From contig JAWUZG010000036.1 in assembly GCA_036785705.1 (NCBI GenBank), positions 13,449,501 to 13,513,500 on the forward strand: DNA of 64,000 nucleotides, in the 5' to 3' direction. This DNA is from Acanthornis magna (lineage: Eukaryota > Chordata > Aves > Passeriformes > Acanthizidae). The notes beneath the pieces were generated by a model. That model was not told the DNA's origin and made no database searches. It saw only the letters and a list, made by a program, of their open reading frames with translations. A program made the translations under genes and the position numbers. Positions 24,481-39,119 of the stretch are shown here, one piece after another; the stretch's first letter is position 1, and each line of letters begins with the position of its first letter.

Positions 24481-27475
24481 AAGGCTAAGAGTTAGGGACC
24501 TTCGTGAGCAAGTCCAGGGGAGGCCACAAGGGCGATCCGGGGGTTACTAGTGAAAGGTGACCCTGCCCATGGCAGGGTGGTTTGAACTAGATGCTCTTCA
24601 AGGTCGCTCAAAGAAAGGTAATGGGGAATTCCTTGTGTGTAACAGGTGCTCCATTTTATTTGGTCTATCGCTTTGGTCCATAAAAGGCTAGAAGTTACAG
24701 CTTGTTGAGATGGTCGGCATGGGGGCAATCACTTGAATCAAAAGACTCGGCAAAAACAAGGAGTAGGGAGAGGATGTGAAGGCAAATTGATGAAAAGAGG
24801 CAAACTCATTTGATGAGGTACAGAAATGCAAAAGATGAAGGGTCTGTAAGCTATTGCTATGAAATGAAGCCAGGGTCAATGGCAACGTGGAGGTGCATAA
24901 GGAATCTCTGAGTTGGAGGACGGCAAGAAGCTCGAAGCTCACACCTAAAGCTTGAGGTTGCAAGAGGCAGAATCACCACTGAAACCTTGTTAAAAGTGTG
25001 GAAGCATTATGAGGAGCTGACAAACAGATGGCGGGATGTGGAAAACATAGCTTGCAACAGAGATCTTGCAGAAGCTTCATATCACAGAATGATTGATTAG
25101 GGTGGGAATTAGGAGGATGACCTTGATATTTAAGATTTGCTTCTTGCTTCTATTGGAATTGTTATGATTGTGACAGGTGAAGAAACCCTGGGCTTTTGAA
25201 AGAGCATCTTAATAAGATCATTTGATTTGGCCAAAAGGGATATGTCAAAATATGACAAACCATTGAGCAATACAGTATGTCTCACCTAGGAAGGGAAAAT
25301 CACAAAACAAAATTAAGACGTCCCCTTATCTCTTCAGCTTTCAGAAGTTAGAACCTTTTCTTATATTTCCTGGTCCAACCCCTCCCTTTTTTTTTTTTTT
25401 TTCCCTGAAATATTGGGCAAGAAAAACTACAAACAAACCTTAGGAGCCATCACATCCCTGCTCAGGTAGAGTCCTTGGGAGCCTTAAGAGTATTAAGTCT
25501 TGACTTTGTCCAGAGGGATGCGGCTTAGCCAGCAACTAATACTCATCCTGTGCTGCAAAATCTATTTTGCCATGCCTTATAGGGCTGCCTTGGCTAAGAC
25601 AAAATGTGACACTGGGGTGCATAGCAATAAAAAGTAGATTACCTATAGGCTTCAAAATATAGGGCTATTGTCATTAATACAAAAAAAAAAAAAAAGCCAG
25701 AAAAAAACCAAAAAAACACATGCAAATTAACAGCTCTAACACATTTGATGCTGACAGATCAACAACTTTTCTTTCTTTAGAGCCCATAAAGAGAGTAAGA
25801 GTCCTTGCTTTCCACGCACCTCCGGAGCAAAGGTAATTTGAACCATCAAGCAAGTCTGTGAGGGTTGGGAGAGGACAGAAATAATGGTTGACCTGTTCAG
25901 GGCAGGTAAATGATTAACATGCATCAGGGAAAAGGCAGCATGAAGGAGACAGCTGTGCCTTACACACAAAGAAAACAGAGATACCCAGCAAGTCAGAGAC
26001 ATTTACATTGTAAAAGAGGAAGCTAGCAGCAGACAGGTTTTCTCAGTTCTTAGCATGTGAAAGCTGCACATGATATTTACTGTAAATTTAAGTAATCTTT
26101 TGAGTTCCCTACATTCCACCACCCAAGAACAGGACGAGATAAAAAAACATAAACTCTGGAGGACAGCTCACCAGACTTTACAAGATGCTGAGGACATAAC
26201 TACTGTGTATGATGAATGAACTGTGCTTGCCATGAGCAGTGATGGCCAATGCTTTTCCTTATTTTGTTACTTTACTGGAATCCAGGTAGCTCATATGCTT
26301 TAAGAGGCATTTAGAGATAAGTACTCTCTAGGACTGGATTTGAAGCCTTGAATAGGTGATCAGCAGGAGAACCACAGCAACCACTCCCTAGCCCAGCAAC
26401 AGCGCTGGGCGCTTTTGCTGACACAGTACAAGGTAGTCATGAGCCAAGATGTCAATCAACAATGTCAAGAGCACCAACAAATATCTGCACACCAATCTGG
26501 AAGAGATGCAAGTGTAACCCAAATCCTGCTTGCAAGCCCTGCTTTTCTGGAGAACATCTGGTTTGCCTGTGCACTTGTGCTGGTGTTCTGAGTCACAACT
26601 GCCAAACCTGTCCCAGGCAGGTTCTGCTGCAAGTGGCCAGGCCGACAGCTGCCACAGCACAGTGCTTGGCAGCTGGATTGGCAACAAAAGGGCCCTCTAG
26701 GTCGCTTTTCATTTTCCAGCTGGAGTTACTTTCAGACTTTGCTTACTGCTTGTTGCAGAAAATACTGCTTTTTCTTCTAACCCTCTGAGCCAGAACAGTG
26801 CCTTTTGTGTAGCTGAAGTTTTATGATCATTTTTCTGCCTAGGTCTGTTCCAGAACACCATGGATGGACCCTTGTGTCACGCTGGCAGTGATCTTCCAGG
26901 AGCAGTTTCCACATGACAGAGGAGTTCTTCCTCAGACATGCATCATAAGTTTCGCTGTGGGACAAGGTGAGAAGATGACTCAGCCATGCTCATCTCTCTC
27001 TGGATGGGCTGAATTTTGCAAGAAGGTTCCCCCCTCCTTCTGGGAACATATACTGCCGGCAACTGTGCAGCAGTGAGTAGTCACTGCTGGTTTTGCGTGG
27101 CTTCTTGGCACCACCAACACACCACAAGGTACTGCAGTATTGTCTAGTCAGCCTCTTCCAATAGTTACATGTTGACATACAGGTCAGTTTTGACAGTTGA
27201 ACAGCAGTGAATTTGGTAAATTCTTGCAAATATGACAAAGATATCCAGACAGGGAACTTCCCATGTAAACCCACCTATCTCAAGTAACAGTATTAAAACC
27301 ATTTGGTCCCTAGAAAATTATTTTGCTGTCATGCATCTGAGACTGGTGCTAGGCAGGAGTGAAGGAAGAAGGTGCCCCAAATGTAGGGTAAAAAATAGCA
27401 ATTGTAAAAGTAGAAGCAGTAAGTGTATGAAGCATAAGTGTATGAAAAATGTCATTACAGGGGATGTTTAATAGA

Positions 27476-27650
27476 AGTCATGATGTGTGTCATGATATAA
27501 TATACATATGTAATGTGTATACATATTCTACTACATATGTATATATTTTAGTTCCTGTATAATCCATATAGTACAACACATATAGAATATACTGTATATA
27601 CAAATAAACTGAGAATGCATACACATGCATTATATAGTGCACTTTTTTGT
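27476..27650. repeat. AT-rich low-complexity stretch with TATG/CATA palindromes
   Basis: The stretch is rich in acatatgt, tatacata and gtatatac words, many self-complementary, with a short direct repeat gtcatgat at its start. It appears to be a decayed TA/CA microsatellite with no gene content. Confidence 0.7.
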
Positions 27651-28292
27651 ACACAGACTGTGCTTCTCAAATGAAAACTGGTAGTGACTCACCTCTTTAG
27701 AGTGTATTGCTTGAATGCAGGCTGATTGCAACTCAATCTATACCAGGAAGGAAAATTAAATCACCCACAAAAAGTGCATTGCAGTCAGCCAAAGAAGCCT
27801 GACTGACCATAATGAGAGAACCAAAGCCAGCACACCTGGCCAGCCTGTTCCCAAAAATCATAACCTTGCATCAGCAGATTTTTCATTTTAGTCTGTCCCA
27901 TGTCTGAAAACAATATATGAAAGAAGAGCTGTACACTGGCTGTTTTGGAGCCTACATCTTACAGCTTTTCACAGCTGAGAATTCTAATTCAGATGCTATC
28001 TACCAACTGCTTTAAATCTTTCACAAGTCAAATTTTAGCTGTATATGTTACTGGCAGTGATGGGAGCAAATGTTTTATCCTGTAGGGGCTCCCACAGACA
28101 AAACTAAAGGAAGTAGCAATATTTTGAGGATGCTGGAGGGTTGTGGGATCTGTTTGTTGTACCTAGGCCAGAACAGTATGCTAAACCACAGCCTTATCCA
28201 TGAGCTGGGTGCATAACCATGTCTGGAAACATAAGTTTATTTTAGAGAGCAGGAACTCCATTACTCCAAAAGGATTCTACCATATATCATTT

Positions 28293-28321
28293 TAAAAACA
28301 AACAAACAAACAAACAAACAA
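28293..28321. repeat. (AAAC)n microsatellite
   Basis: About seven tandem copies of the tetranucleotide aaac (caaacaaacaaacaaac...). It is intergenic. Confidence 0.92.
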
Positions 28322-31300
28322 CCGAAACAAAACGCCATGAAAAGTAAAGGTCAACAAGGAAGTGAATGCTAACTTTGCAGAACACCTGCACTGTGCTGGA
28401 TAGGCTAGAGTTGGCCAAGCTTGCAGGTGCATGCCATGGTGCAAATCCACCAGAAGGGCACAGATCTCCAGAAACATCAATAGTAATAAGCTGCTAGTAC
28501 ATGTTACATGGTCTCTGAATCAGAGTAATCAATAAGGATTTTAACCCAATTAAAAGTCTGTTTTGTGCTTGTAGAAACAAGTGAGTTAATGAGGTAAGCA
28601 AAGATAAACCAATATAGCCCATGGAAACCTTTTGGCTCTAGTGAAGATGTAGCTGTCTATTATCACCTCATGCCATGTGCTGCACAGCATCTGCAATGGT
28701 AAGAAAAAATAACATCTTAGGTGTAGGCTTGAGCAGCCGCTGGTTTGCACTGGGAACACAAAAGAGACAGACTCTATCCAAGCAGCATGTATACACATAG
28801 ATGTATCAATAGCTCTCTCTCTCATATAATTTTCCTATTTCCCCACTAGTGAATCACCACAATCTAGGAATTCGTGGGCTGCCATGTTCCTTGAACCAGA
28901 GGGACCGGGATGCCTGTGAAAGGGTTCTGTCTCTGCTATGTTCAGTGTCCATGCAAAAGCTTCGACTAATTTTTCCCAATTCCAGACATTTTGCTGTGTG
29001 AGTGCGTTACAAAGATGGTATGCCTGGGCTGACAAATAAGAACTGACCTTCAAATCAAAGCCCTCGAGTTATTTCATTTGTTTCATACTCAGACCACCAA
29101 GGCTCAGGAGATAAGGAGTAAGGCAACTGAGCATGACAAGCAGAAATCTACAAAATTTCTGAGGAAGCCATTGAAAGCTCAGCTCTCCCTATCCAGAAGC
29201 CTGCCATCTACTTTTTTTCTCCTGTCCCCTCTCATATTTCTTATGCCAGTGTACACAAGAACTCCCATAAAGGCTACTAAATTGCATAACCTTGCTAACA
29301 GTGAAGCAATTTCTCTTCCCTTTCTCTGCCAGTCTCTGAGATATGAAGAAAAACAGAAGACCAGAAAAGGGAACTTTGCAATTAATTATAACAAATCCTC
29401 AGTCCATTCTGCCTTGACAGACATGACATTACTGAAAGAATCCAAAACTACAGTAAAGTCATACCAAGAAGTTACTTTCTAAAATTGATTCTTGATCACA
29501 TTACATATGCCTAACGGTACATTGTGGAAACCGAATCCTTTAATGGATTTTCATTTACTAATTTATTTATTTTTATAAAAACATTCTGCAATTGGGATTG
29601 GGAATAAAGCAGGAAAATACAAGTGAATAAATAGATAATCATGGGAAAGAGGTATTTAACACCACTTCTGTGAATATTTTACAGTTATGCTTGGTTGGAG
29701 TCCCCATCTGATTTCAGACAAATAAGGTTGTATTTGTTCCCATTCTCCCCAGGACAATTATGTCACCTGCACTTGTTAAACAGGCCAGAGATTAGAAAGT
29801 CACTTTGAAATTGAAGGTATAGCTACTAATACTCAAGGAAAAGTGAACCACAGCAATGTAGTTGTGTGGCTGACAAGCTGTTCAAGACACTCTGATAAGG
29901 AGCTGTAGGCAGGATGTATTTCAAGTAGATTAAAATAAGTACTACCTCCTTCTTAATTATGGCTTCAATTAATTTAGAAGTTATCGAGTGTAAGTGTAAG
30001 AACTTGCTAATTTAGATTTATTTTTTGAGAAAGTGCTAAGAATAGGCTGTGAATTTCAACAAATTTTGAGTTGTGTGGCATGTAGTTTGTACTGTGTTGT
30101 CATAGGTAAGTTCCACACACAAACAGATTGATTTTGAAACTGAGCATCTTCACTGGCAATGTGCCTGTGAGGCAATTCCTGAAAAAGAAATTGCATAAGC
30201 TAATTACTAATCAATCAAACAGAAATCTGTATTACATTTCATAGCTAATGACACATTTGTGGTCTCCCATATGTGTAATACTGCCACAGATCAGGTATTT
30301 TAAATTAGGCTTTCGAAATTAAGGAGAAAAAACAAATGACAAAATAAAAACCAACCAACAAACCCCAAACAAAACAAAGAATGTGCCCAAACAAAGCAGA
30401 ACAAAATTCTTCACCCATGTAACAACCCATGTAGCTAATTTTTCTAGCAATTTTCAAAAGGCATAAAGGACATAGTCTCTTATGATGTAGAAATGTGGAC
30501 AGCCAATGGATTTCCTTTATGAAAGGATGAACTGCACAGGTCTGCTGTTACATTGACAAACCTATAAGAGTCACAAACACTCCAAAAAGTCACAAAAACT
30601 CACTGTCTTGCTGTGCATGTTCAGATGGCAGGTGTGCTGTGAAGTACAGTGGCTGTCATGAAGAAAATGCTGGAGGAGTCATGGATCTGTTCTAATCTGG
30701 AGAGTGAGAGGGCACCGTATGCCACCCTCCGTGGAAAGGGCATTTATGTTTCTCTTTCAAGTGAGGAAGACACTGACCAGAGCAGTTAAGTCAACTGACT
30801 GCAGGGTAAGATCTTACAAGGACTAACCTGCAGCGTCTTAAAAGTATTTTTTTCTAGGACAGTGTTCAGAAGTTACAGTGTTCAATCCCTTCAAATAATG
30901 AGGTGAAGTTGTGCAGGAAAGGCAGCAAATAGGGAAAATGTGTACAACAAAACTTTCAGAGTAAGCTAAGAAACAATTTTTCATAGAAACAGACTTGAAG
31001 AGAGAGGCTGTCAACTTGACCTCTTTCCCCTGTTATTTCTGAAAAATGTTGTTTTTAAATAAAGAGGGTTCCACTGAACAATATACCAAATCATCTCAAA
31101 AGTTTCTTTCTAAAGAAATCCAAAATGTTCAAAACCTTAAATGCTAGCTATATGCTGCACCAAGAATTTGCAGGGAGGAAAGCAGCTGAACAAACTTTAG
31201 TTTCTGCTCACAGACAGCATAGTGGATTCCCATCTCAGTCATGTTAGTGAGAATTGGGAACAAGTTCACTGGTTCAGACAATTTTCATAAACTGTAATAA

Positions 31301-33298
31301 TCCTCTGCCAAATTTTGCCAAGATTTGGCATGATTGTATATTTTGATCTAGAAGGACAATGAAAATAATATTGAAACACTTTCATCTTGCATAAGCATGA
31401 GAACAGGCACTAGGAGTCAAATGAATAACTTATTCTGGTATCTCTTAATTTAATCACCTAACCCTGAAGCTGCAGCAAGCCACATTTTTCCAGTACCAAG
31501 TGCAGCACTGAGCCTCTCCATTCAGCTATCCCTCTGCCCACTGCAAAGGCCTGGGAAGAGCCCAGCTCTGTTACACTCAGCTGGTCCTCTCAGTACTCTG
31601 GATGGAGGAGATGACAAAGATTTTACCTCACAGTGTTGTTACCCAAACAGCTACCTTGAAACCCTCTCATCATCAGTTCTGCCCATGGTCTTCTCCTTCC
31701 TCTTGGGCAACAAGCTCATGCCATGGAAATAAGCATTGAGAATGTAGTCCTCCTTGCACCTTCTCTCTTTGGTGCCTTTTAAACCCTCTCCAGGGGGTAG
31801 CAGCCAGTTTTAAGACTTCAACAAAACAAAAGGAAAATAAAATCACTTGCTCAAATAGCAAAGATGCACTCAACATTCACTTACATGAAACTGTCTCTAG
31901 CCTTCTCCAAACAAAATATTCTGATCCTGTCTACACACTCCTGACCAGCTAGCACAGCTATGCACACACTTTACATCTTTTCCTCCACAGGGAAGAAGGC
32001 AGACAATGTCAGAGAAACTTTTATTTCTACATTTCTTGTTGTGTCCCTCTTTTCTCTTACCTTTACAGTCAAATCTGACATTTTCACAGGAAACAATTGA
32101 TCCATGAAAATGCACCAGCAAATCAACGCATGCCTTCCTATTGTGATTAAAGTTCTCATTCTAAAGGATATGCATTTACATTTTATTATCACAAGAGTTC
32201 ACATAAACATACCTGAATTCCCTTTACTCTTCCCAGCTCAAGAGTCTGTAACCACAGCAACAGAAAACACAGAGCAAGGAACTAAAGCCTTCCTCAAGGG
32301 CTGAGTAAACTCTCTTCAGCCTGCCTAGCCTGACAAAGCCGAGCTGTACTTAATTAGCACCATATCAAGAGGAGAGGTGACAGGGGAGCGGCTGACCCCA
32401 TGAGGTTATCAAACAGTTACTTGGGCTGTTATTTGTCTGTGCACCAAATCCCTTTGGGGATTTTACTGGCCTGGGTTTATTATGGACTCAAGCAAAGAAC
32501 CCTGCATACCCCTTTGCAGGCCAGCACAGATTCATTTACATTGCCATATTATCCTTGATCTTCCAGACAGCCATGGAATATCTTTTAAGCAGACACTTCT
32601 AGCAGGCAGCACTACAGCTGACAGAATGTGACATGCTCACAAAGATGGGCTAAGCACACTGATTTTTTTACAAAGTGCTTGAAATGCCTTTATTCCATTC
32701 CACTCACCATAAATGGCACATGGAACACTTCAAAACAATGAGTTTAACAGATAAAAATATCTTCTTAATCTGTTTACATGAGGGAAGCAGAGTTATCAAA
32801 CAATGAGGCTCCAGGCTTAAATATGTGAATAGTTACATGACTAGAAAAATACATTCTGTCTTGGAGAATCTGGAGCCTAAATTCAGTACTGAAGAAAGAA
32901 ACCCCACAAAACAAGCTAATGAAACATATAGTCTGAACTCAGTGAACTAAAACAATTTCTTCCAAAAAAAACCCCCACTATCTCTTTATTCTAGCTGAAC
33001 AATTAAACTCATCAGCAAGAGACTTAAAATGCAGAAGGGCACACTTGTGCAGATTTTCCCAGGCAGACTTGTGTCATCTTTCACAGCTGCATCTGGGGAC
33101 ATGTTAGGCTACTGCATGAGGCACCATTATGCCTTACAGTGTGCTTCATGCTAGTGCTGTATTTATTTCTCTCCTCCTACTCCTTCTTTACTGTTGTTAA
33201 ACAGATCTAGAGTAAAATGTGGAAGTGGGAATGTGGCTTCCTATCAGATGGCAGAGCATTATTTCACTCTTAGGTGTAGGTGGCAGCTGAGGAAAAAA

Positions 33299-33505
33299 AT
33301 CATAGAGTGGTTTGGGATGGAAGGGACCATAAAGATGATCTAGCTCCAGCCTCCTGCCATGTCCAGGACACCTCCCACTAGACCAGGTGGCTCAGAGCTC
33401 CATCCAACATGGCCTTGATGCTGCCAGGGATGGGGCATCCACAGCTTCTCTGGGCAACCTCTTCCGTTGCCTTAGCAGCTTCACAGCAAACAATTTATTC
33501 TGTGG
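33299..33505 (-). mobile_element. CR1 LINE 3' end, degenerate, minus orientation
   Basis: The plus strand reads atcatagagtggtttgggat...ggaagggaccataaagat...ctagaccaggtggctcagagc...catccaacatggccttga and continues through cttctctgggcaacctcttc. This is the reverse complement of a CR1 3' region. Homology weakens after about 33475, but cttcacagcaaacaatt still resembles the next CR1 segment. It is 5'-truncated and non-coding. Confidence 0.9.
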
Positions 33506-35199
33506 AAGTGCTTTTAAGGGTGCTTGTTTTCATACCTCCACCGATTTTGACACGCCTTTATGCTCAGTCTAGAGTAGCCACAGGCAAAGCAATGAGCTAT
33601 GAGAACAGTTCGAACAGAGACTGCCTGAGATGAATGCAACTGTTTGCAATTGTTGAATCTTATTTTAAAATCTCAGCATTTCAAAAAAAAGGCTGCACCC
33701 CCTTGATTCTCACCTCTGCATCAGTCTATGGCCTGTTAGGAATAACACATAGTCTGATGTTTTCCATATGGAGAAATTTTGGGGGCTAAATCTTCAGGGA
33801 AGTTTGCAAGTACTCCATTCATAGACCAGTTCCGCACCTAAGGTACTGTTTTCCCTGTGCATGTGACACCCACAAACTCATAAAACTGTGTTTTCTAGAC
33901 AGAGCATAGGAAAAATTCAGTATTTCTAGAAGTCAAACTTTTCCCTTAAACTAGATAGCAAAAATAATAACTGATACTACTTGTAATTTCTGTGTTTCTG
34001 ACACGGCTTCTCAAGTATTTCTAAAGAATACTCTGAAACTTTCTCTTTAATCTTTTCCATTCCTGACAACTACTATTTTCTAGAGAGACTTACTGCAATA
34101 GAGGTAAACTTTTATTATATTGATTGTGCTCACCTTTTCTATTAAGAGATGCAGTAAGAGAACAAAATGGAAATTCTAAGCTTAGGTCAAGGTTTTCAGA
34201 GACATTTCAGGTTTTTGAATGCAGCCAAAATGTCTCTTGGTAGATACAATGTAATTGTAACCAAAAAAAGGGATTAAATTACTTACTATTGCTTTCCAGT
34301 CACTCTTCTTCCTAGCCACCATTCTTAAGGCAGCTTGTGTCTTTGTCAGGTAGTGAAGGTGAGGAGAAGAAGTTGCCTTGAAGCAGTTTTGTTTTTTCTG
34401 GTGGTGATACTCACATATATGAAGCCATACAGGAATTGATGCCCTTTGTCAGGACACAGCCCCTAGTCTAATGATCTAAGATTCTACAAATTGCAGAGAA
34501 TACTGAAGGAAGTCATCCTACACACATATAGAAGTTAATGTGACAACAACCACAACAAAAAACAAATTAAAAATAAATAAATGAGAAAAACCAACAACAT
34601 TCCCTTTCTCCCACTCTCTTTTTGGTTATCAGTCGGGTTAGTTCTTGTTCTCAGGTATTTGGTCTTTGTCTCTGCTGGGGGATCCATAAGCTTCCAGATC
34701 ACAAATTAATATACAATAAAACTACTTAATTCTATTTTTAAAACAGAAGTTGAATAACCACTTGAAATTTTACTGAAATTCCTTAAAAACCCCAGGAAGT
34801 TCACAGTCCAGTCTAATTCAATATAAACTGTGAAATGGTTTCTACCATGATTTTATGATGAGATATAAATAAATATTTCAATACCACTAAAAGAGGACTA
34901 AAGCCACATAGGAAACTTCTCACTGACATTGGAAACTGTTTGTCGTCAACTTGTATATAGGAAAGGTCAAAATATTTGTTGATCCAGGTAAATTCAGATA
35001 ACATTGTAAAATTTTGAACATTTGAACAACACTTGGCCCCCAGATTCAACATGTGTAGACACATTTTGGAAAGCTCCTATAAATGCTGGGGCATTGAGTT
35101 TTCTTTTCTGGAGCAATATTGTGTGATCTAAAACACTAATTTCAAAGCTTTGCTTTTCCAACTGCACATGTCCATCGTTGTATTGCATTTGTGTGTCCA

Positions 35200-36207
35200 G
35201 GGTAGTGGGAGTGGGGGCTACAGGAGCGGCTTCTGTGAGAAGCTGCAAGAAGCTTCCCCCATGACAGATGGATTCAATCCCAGCCAGCTCCAGGATGGAT
35301 CCACTGCTGGCCATGGCCAAATCAAGAAGGAAAAGAAAGTTGTTGTGCAGATGTTAATGCACTCAGAGAAGAGCAGAGTGAGAATATGTGAGAGGAACAG
35401 CCCTGCAGAAACCCAGGTCAGTGCAGAAGGAGGGACAGGAGGTGCTCCAGGCACCAGAGCTGAGGTTCCCCTGCAGCCCAGGGTGCAGCCCATGGTGAGG
35501 CAGCTGTGCCCCTGAGCCCATGGAGGTCCCTGGGGATGCAGAGATCCACCTGCAGCCCTGGGAGGAGACCCACGCTGGAGCAGGAGGATGCCTGAGAGGA
35601 GGCTGTGACCCCATGGGAGGCCTGTGCTGGAGCAGGGTCCTGGCAGAGACCTACAGACTCACGGAGAGAGGAACCCACACTGGAGCAGGATTGCTGGTGG
35701 GACCTGTGACCCTGTGGAGCCCACACCAGAGTGGGCTCTTCTGAAAGGACTGCACCCTATGGAAAGGGACCCACATTGGAGGAGTTTGTGGAGAACTGTA
35801 GCCTGTGGGAAGAACTCATGCTGGAGAACTGTCTCCTGTGAGGGAAACCCCCCTTGGGAGCAGGGGAAGGACTCCTCTCCCTGAGCAATGACAGGAACAA
35901 AGTGCAATGAACTGACCATAACCCCTCATTCCCTTTCTCCCTGTGCAGCTACGGGGAAGGAGACAGAGCTGGGAAGGAGGGAGCAGTGGGGGAAGGTGCT
36001 TTTTATTTTCTCATTATACTGCTCTGATCTTTTTAGTAATACAGTCAATTAATATCCCCCACTCAAGTCCGTTTCGTGATCTATGAGTGATCCCTTCCCA
36101 ATCCTTACCTCTTGTTTTATTTTTTCTCCCCTGTCCACTTGTGGAGGGAAGTGACAGAGCAGCTTTGGTGGGCACCCAACATCCAGCAGGGTCAACGAAC
36201 TACAACC
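35200..36207 (+). mobile_element. LTR-like avian interspersed repeat, copy B
   Basis: This is the longer sister of the repeat at 6840-7840. It shows a 5' part (ggctacaggagcggcttctg), the near-identical core 35413-35603, and at least six degenerate units on the theme cccacactggagcag spaced about 45-55 bp apart (for example 35571, 35623, 35677, 35771). An AT-rich stretch follows (ttagtaatacagtcaattaa) and the 3' terminus reads agggtcaacgaactaca. Endpoints are estimated by alignment of the two copies. Class assignment to an ERV/LTR family is by general pattern, not a database match. It is intergenic, between ELOVL7 and ERCC8. Confidence 0.7.
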
Positions 36208-39119
36208 ATCCTTTCTAAAAAGCCCTTTTTGTTTTATGTCCCCTACCTGGGCCTGATTTTCTGTATTCATCCGTTCCCCCTGTGCACAGGCACTTATGCA
36301 ACCCTTCTCTGTTCCACTCTGAAAGTGCACAAGCCACTCTCAGAAAACTCAGTAGAAAGCTTCATTAAAATAAAAATCTCCAATAAATTGTGCCAGTGAA
36401 AGACAGGTCATTACAACCTCTCCCAGTTAGGGGCATTTTGCATCTTCCGACATTCTGTGGCAAGGCATTAACCTGCTTTTGTGTTTTCACGTCAATCTGC
36501 TAAGCGTGAACAAGCTATTGAAGCATTACAATAGCAGAGTTTCTCAATGTCAGGGAAGTGTGTGCTTTTTCACAGATGCTTTGCTGGTTAATCTTTAACG
36601 GTTAAAAGGTTTTTAGATTAGGGTTTCTAAGAAAACACCTTTTTTTCAAACAGGCTACAAAGAAAGGTGGGGAGGAGAATAGTCTGAGTAATATAAAAAG
36701 GGAAATGGATAAAGCAGAAAAAAAGGAAAGAAGTAACCAGAGCAGATGCAGTGGAAGTTTCCCCACAAACTCCTTCCATTATGCTGCATTTTGGTTCTAA
36801 GAATTTATCAAGACATGAGAGGATTTTCATTCATGGAGAGCAGAGGAACAATCCAATTGGGCACCAGAGCTCACCTTCTTGTCACCTGAGGAGAGGCAAG
36901 GCAAAGTCAATTTTAATCATTTTGAACTCTATCACCCAGCTGCCAAGGACATCCCTGTGCCCATCTGTACTGTCTTTAACAGCCCTGAGGGGTTCAAAAA
37001 CTGCAGACACTGTCGTTCAAAAACTGCAGGCAGGAAGAGATGGCAGAGACATAAACAGGGCTGACCCTGGTTTCGTCATCTCTGATAACATCTTTGTCTT
37101 CTTGAATAGGTGACAGCTCTGAGTGGAATAATATTTGGTGGATTTGGAATAATACAGAACATCTGCTTACAGATTTCTGCAGAATCTAATCAAGGAAATC
37201 TCTGCTTTTTGCAGCATGAGCTCAGCTCTTTTAAGATCTGGTAAAACTGTTACTTTCCTCAAAACATTTTTGACAAAAGCTTTTAACAAAGCCAGGTGTT
37301 TCTGTCAAGGCACTGTAAAGAAATGCTACTCAGACATCCCCTTTATTTCTTGACTAATTATCCCGTAATAATTTATAATACTTTATAATACAATTTATAA
37401 TATTTATAATCTGTGAATGCAATAAAACACTATTTTGCTTTTCTGCTAATGTTAGATGAAGGTTTGCATCCTATATAAAATCACTCATATGTTTAATGTA
37501 CCTTTGCTAATAGTATGGAGTGGTATGAGAACTGATACACTGAAGGGGTTAAAGCTTTAGGATAGGAAAGGAAGTGGAGTGGATGATATGAACATGCAAA
37601 AGAAGCAAGACTTAAAAGCTATGCTCAGTTGTCCATTTTCTGGGTTAACAGTGGCCTGGGAGACCCACAACACGGGGATGGCATGGGATGCTGCTGAGAG
37701 TATGATGCAGAAACATCTTATGATGTGGTAAGATCTCAACTCTGCATGAAGCACAGCTTGAGGCTCTGTACCATGGAAGCTTCTCTCTTGGACATGGTGA
37801 CAAGAGACAAGGCAATGAGAACATTTAAAGAGAAGTTAATTCAGTTTGGACTTGTGAAATGGCATTAACAAATCATGGGGTGAAAGGCAGAAATGTTAAT
37901 CTGGGTAAAGAAAGATCTTGGAGAAGCAGAATCTACAAATGTGCATAAACAACAAAGCTGGCTGCCAGTTTATATTGCAAAAAAAATCATAAAACTGAGA
38001 AATACTTCAATATAGCAGTTAGTAGTAGTAGTGCTGATGATTTTCAGAGATTTCTGTAATACTTTAGCTATATTTTTATTTAACTAAGTCTCTTTAGATA
38101 AAGTAGACCTTGAACATTCCTATAATCACTATTGTATTTGACTTCAAGATTTAAAAATCTGCAGGTGGCTGGGGAAAATAACGAACTTAGACTGATTGTA
38201 AAATTTAAAAAAATTAAATGCCAGGTTTTCAAGACAAACATTTTGGACTGACTTTAACGAATGAATACTCCAAGTGTGAAAAGCAATGAGATGCTAGTTC
38301 ACAGAAAAACATTACACTGGGTCCAAGCAAGTAACCGAGCAGGCAGTGTTATTCCAGGAACTACATGTATATGTTAACACAGGGTTATGAAAAAGCTCAT
38401 GAAATCTCCCTCCCATTTTCCTTACTCGGCAGTACATTTCTGCTCTAACACAGTTAAATGGCTTTCAGATCAAAGCTCTCATGTTCTTCTGCTCAAAACT
38501 CTGTTTGAACTAGCAAACCTCTGTATGTACCTAAGCACATAACCAAATGGAAATCAAGAAGAAAGGGGAGGACAGGCCTAAGGGCTGCCCAGAGAGGTTG
38601 GGTGATACTTTGAAAGCGAACAGAACTATCAATTTTAAGAAGAGCTTGATGAATTATATTGGATGAGTAAAGGCTTGAGGACTTTAGGGTACAGACAGGC
38701 CAGGATTATCTCCTTGGAAAGGCTTGGAAAGCTGTGTGGGCATGGCTCTGTGCAGCAGAGAAAGCAGATGCAAATTAACAGAAAAGATTGTGAACAGCCT
38801 GATGGGGATAGAAGGACAGGAGGAAGGAGTTGGGGACCATGAAGCACCTATATTTAATTTACCCTAGACAAAGCAGTGGAGGAAGAGGGGAGATGGAGCA
38901 GTGTGCAGGGCGTTGCTTTCACAGCTGCTGTGATCTGGGCCACATGGAGCAGGGCTTTCATCTCCAGGTTTGGAAGATCAGGGCAACACAGCAGTGAGCA
39001 CTAGCCTTGGTGACGCACCACTGTAGCATAGAGGATTATTGAACTTGTACACTCTGCGTATCTTGTGACATCTCTAAACTAGAATGGCTCCTTTATTTAT
39101 TTTCTAAATGTGCTCATTT

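Noticed and set aside
23247..24482. A 411-codon open frame on the minus strand across the CpG island, with further long frames on the plus strand.
   Set aside because: The translation is low-complexity (RCGHSAGR-type repeats from the minisatellite), several frames on both strands are open at once, and it shows no domain. GC richness explains the lack of stops.
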